Assembly (NCBI RefSeq): GCF_027943255.1
Contig: NC_072896.1
Coordinates: 47,890,501 to 47,954,500 of the forward strand
Source of the DNA: Anastrepha obliqua
Taxonomy: Eukaryota; Arthropoda; Insecta; Diptera; Tephritidae
DNA: 64,000 bases
Direction: 5' to 3'
In this document: in pieces, positions 63,092 to 64,000 of the stretch
Numbering within the stretch: the first letter of the stretch is position 1
How the letters are laid out: each line of letters starts with the position of its first letter
The notes under the pieces: generated by a model
Told to the model about the DNA's origin: nothing
The model's database searches: none
The model's input: only the letters and a program-made list of their open reading frames with translations
Position numbers and translations under genes: made by a program

Positions 63092-64000
63092 AAGGGTGGG
63101 GTTAAGATAGTAGCATACGCCGATGACGTGGTCCTAATGGTATCGGGATCGTTTCCCTTAATCATGGCCGAGATTTTGTAAAGGTTACTGTTTGCATTCA
63201 GTCGCTAGGCTTCCAGTTGCGGCCTCAGAGTCAACTCCGACAAAAACGGAGCTGGTGCTATTTATCAGAAAATATAATGAACCACACTTCAGAACTCTCA
63301 AATTAAACAACCAACCTCTTTCGCTTTCATCGGAAGTTAGGTATCTTAAGGTGATATTTGACGCTAAACTCCATTGGAAGCTATACATTGAAAATCGTGT
63401 AAAGAAGGCCAGTATAGCATTCTACTCCTGCAAATCTGTATTCAGCAAAAAATGGGGGCTCAAAACACAAGTCGTGCTTTGGGTGTACATAGTAGGAGTT
63501 CTGCCAATTTCAACGTATGTATGCCTGGTTTGGTGGGAAATTCTATAATATTACTAAGCTGGGCAGGGTGCAAAGGGCTGCATGTGTGAGCATCACATTG
63601 CACCAGTGCTGCCCTGAATGCTGTTTTGCACTTACTTCCAAATGACTTTTACGTTACTTTCATCGCTGCCAAAGTCTGATTGCATTAAAGGAGGTTGGCT
63701 TCTGAAGACATTCTCCCAAAAGACATGGCATCGTTTTTGGGCAGTTAACAACCTATTTCTCCGAACTTCAGACATATCTATCTATCAACAAACTAGAGTT
63801 TGAAGGTCGCGCCAGGGCAATGTTTCCATGTAGACAGGATTAGAACGAGGGAAAAATCTGTTCCGAAGCTGGTACCTCTTCACTGATGCTCCAAAGTGGA
63901 ATCGAGAGTAGGAGCGAGGGTTTTCTCTAAATCAGCCAATTTATCTATTTATCTCCTTTAAACTGCCAAATACTCCTAGTATTTTTCCAGCAGAAGTGTT
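63092..64000 (+). pseudogene. I-type non-LTR RT with RNase H start, runs off window
   Basis: The + strand: AYADDVVLMVSGSFPLIMAE (catalytic YADD at 63116-63127), ASSCGLRVNSDK, then in another frame ELVLFIRKYNEPHFRTLKL, EVRYLKVIFDAKLHWKLYIE and KKASIAFYSCKSVFSKKWGL. The RNase H start LFTDAPK (near 63878) and KLPNTPSIFPAEV at the window end follow. At least three frameshifts. RT followed by RNase H places it in the I superfamily; the family is common in tephritid genomes. Confidence 0.75.

Overview
The window looks like a stretch of dipteran insect chromosome, most likely from a tephritid fruit fly. It is AT-rich and intron-rich. It carries one conserved host gene and a very dense, mostly decayed load of transposable elements (TEs). 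The tephritid assignment is inference: it rests on the insect-type LIM-homeodomain protein, on DD41D 'rosa'-type transposons, and on a tRNA-derived SINE that I associate with tephritid genomes.

The host gene is the LIM-homeodomain transcription factor Lim3 (LHX3/LHX4 orthologue) on the + strand. Seven coding exons lie between 31479 and 62273: 31479-31593, 46235-46409, 54273-54475, 54555-54747, 56320-56471, 56562-56753 and 62080-62273. All six joins use GT..AG sites and keep phase, giving 1224 nt (407 codons plus stop). LIM1 is in exon 2, LIM2 in exon 3, and the homeodomain is split between exons 4 and 5. Intron 1 is 14.6 kb, intron 2 is 7.9 kb and intron 6 is 5.3 kb; all three are filled with TEs. 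About 31 kb upstream of the start codon holds no other convincing host gene.

Region by region: 0-6 kb has an R1-like tail, a long open RTE reverse transcriptase joined to a SINE, and a jockey fragment. 8-18 kb has mariner deletion derivatives, RNase H/reverse transcriptase relics, a hAT element with an 8-bp target duplication, and a second RTE relic. 19-27 kb has short non-autonomous elements, a DD41D element carrying a TTAA-flanked insertion, an apparently intact mariner (22575-23856), I-type relics and a Tc1-like deletion derivative. 28-31 kb has a broken mariner and the Lim3 5' region. 31.6-62 kb is Lim3 with intronic mariners, DD41D elements, piggyBac-like and TA-flanked MITEs, two SINE families and a nested DNA-transposon island at 49-52 kb. 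63-64 kb is an I-type reverse transcriptase running off the window.

Only Lim3 and the 22.6-23.9 kb mariner transposase look like intact full-length coding genes. The RTE open frame at 2131-3870 is open but lacks its endonuclease. I found no rRNA, functional tRNA, CRISPR array or prokaryote-style operon.
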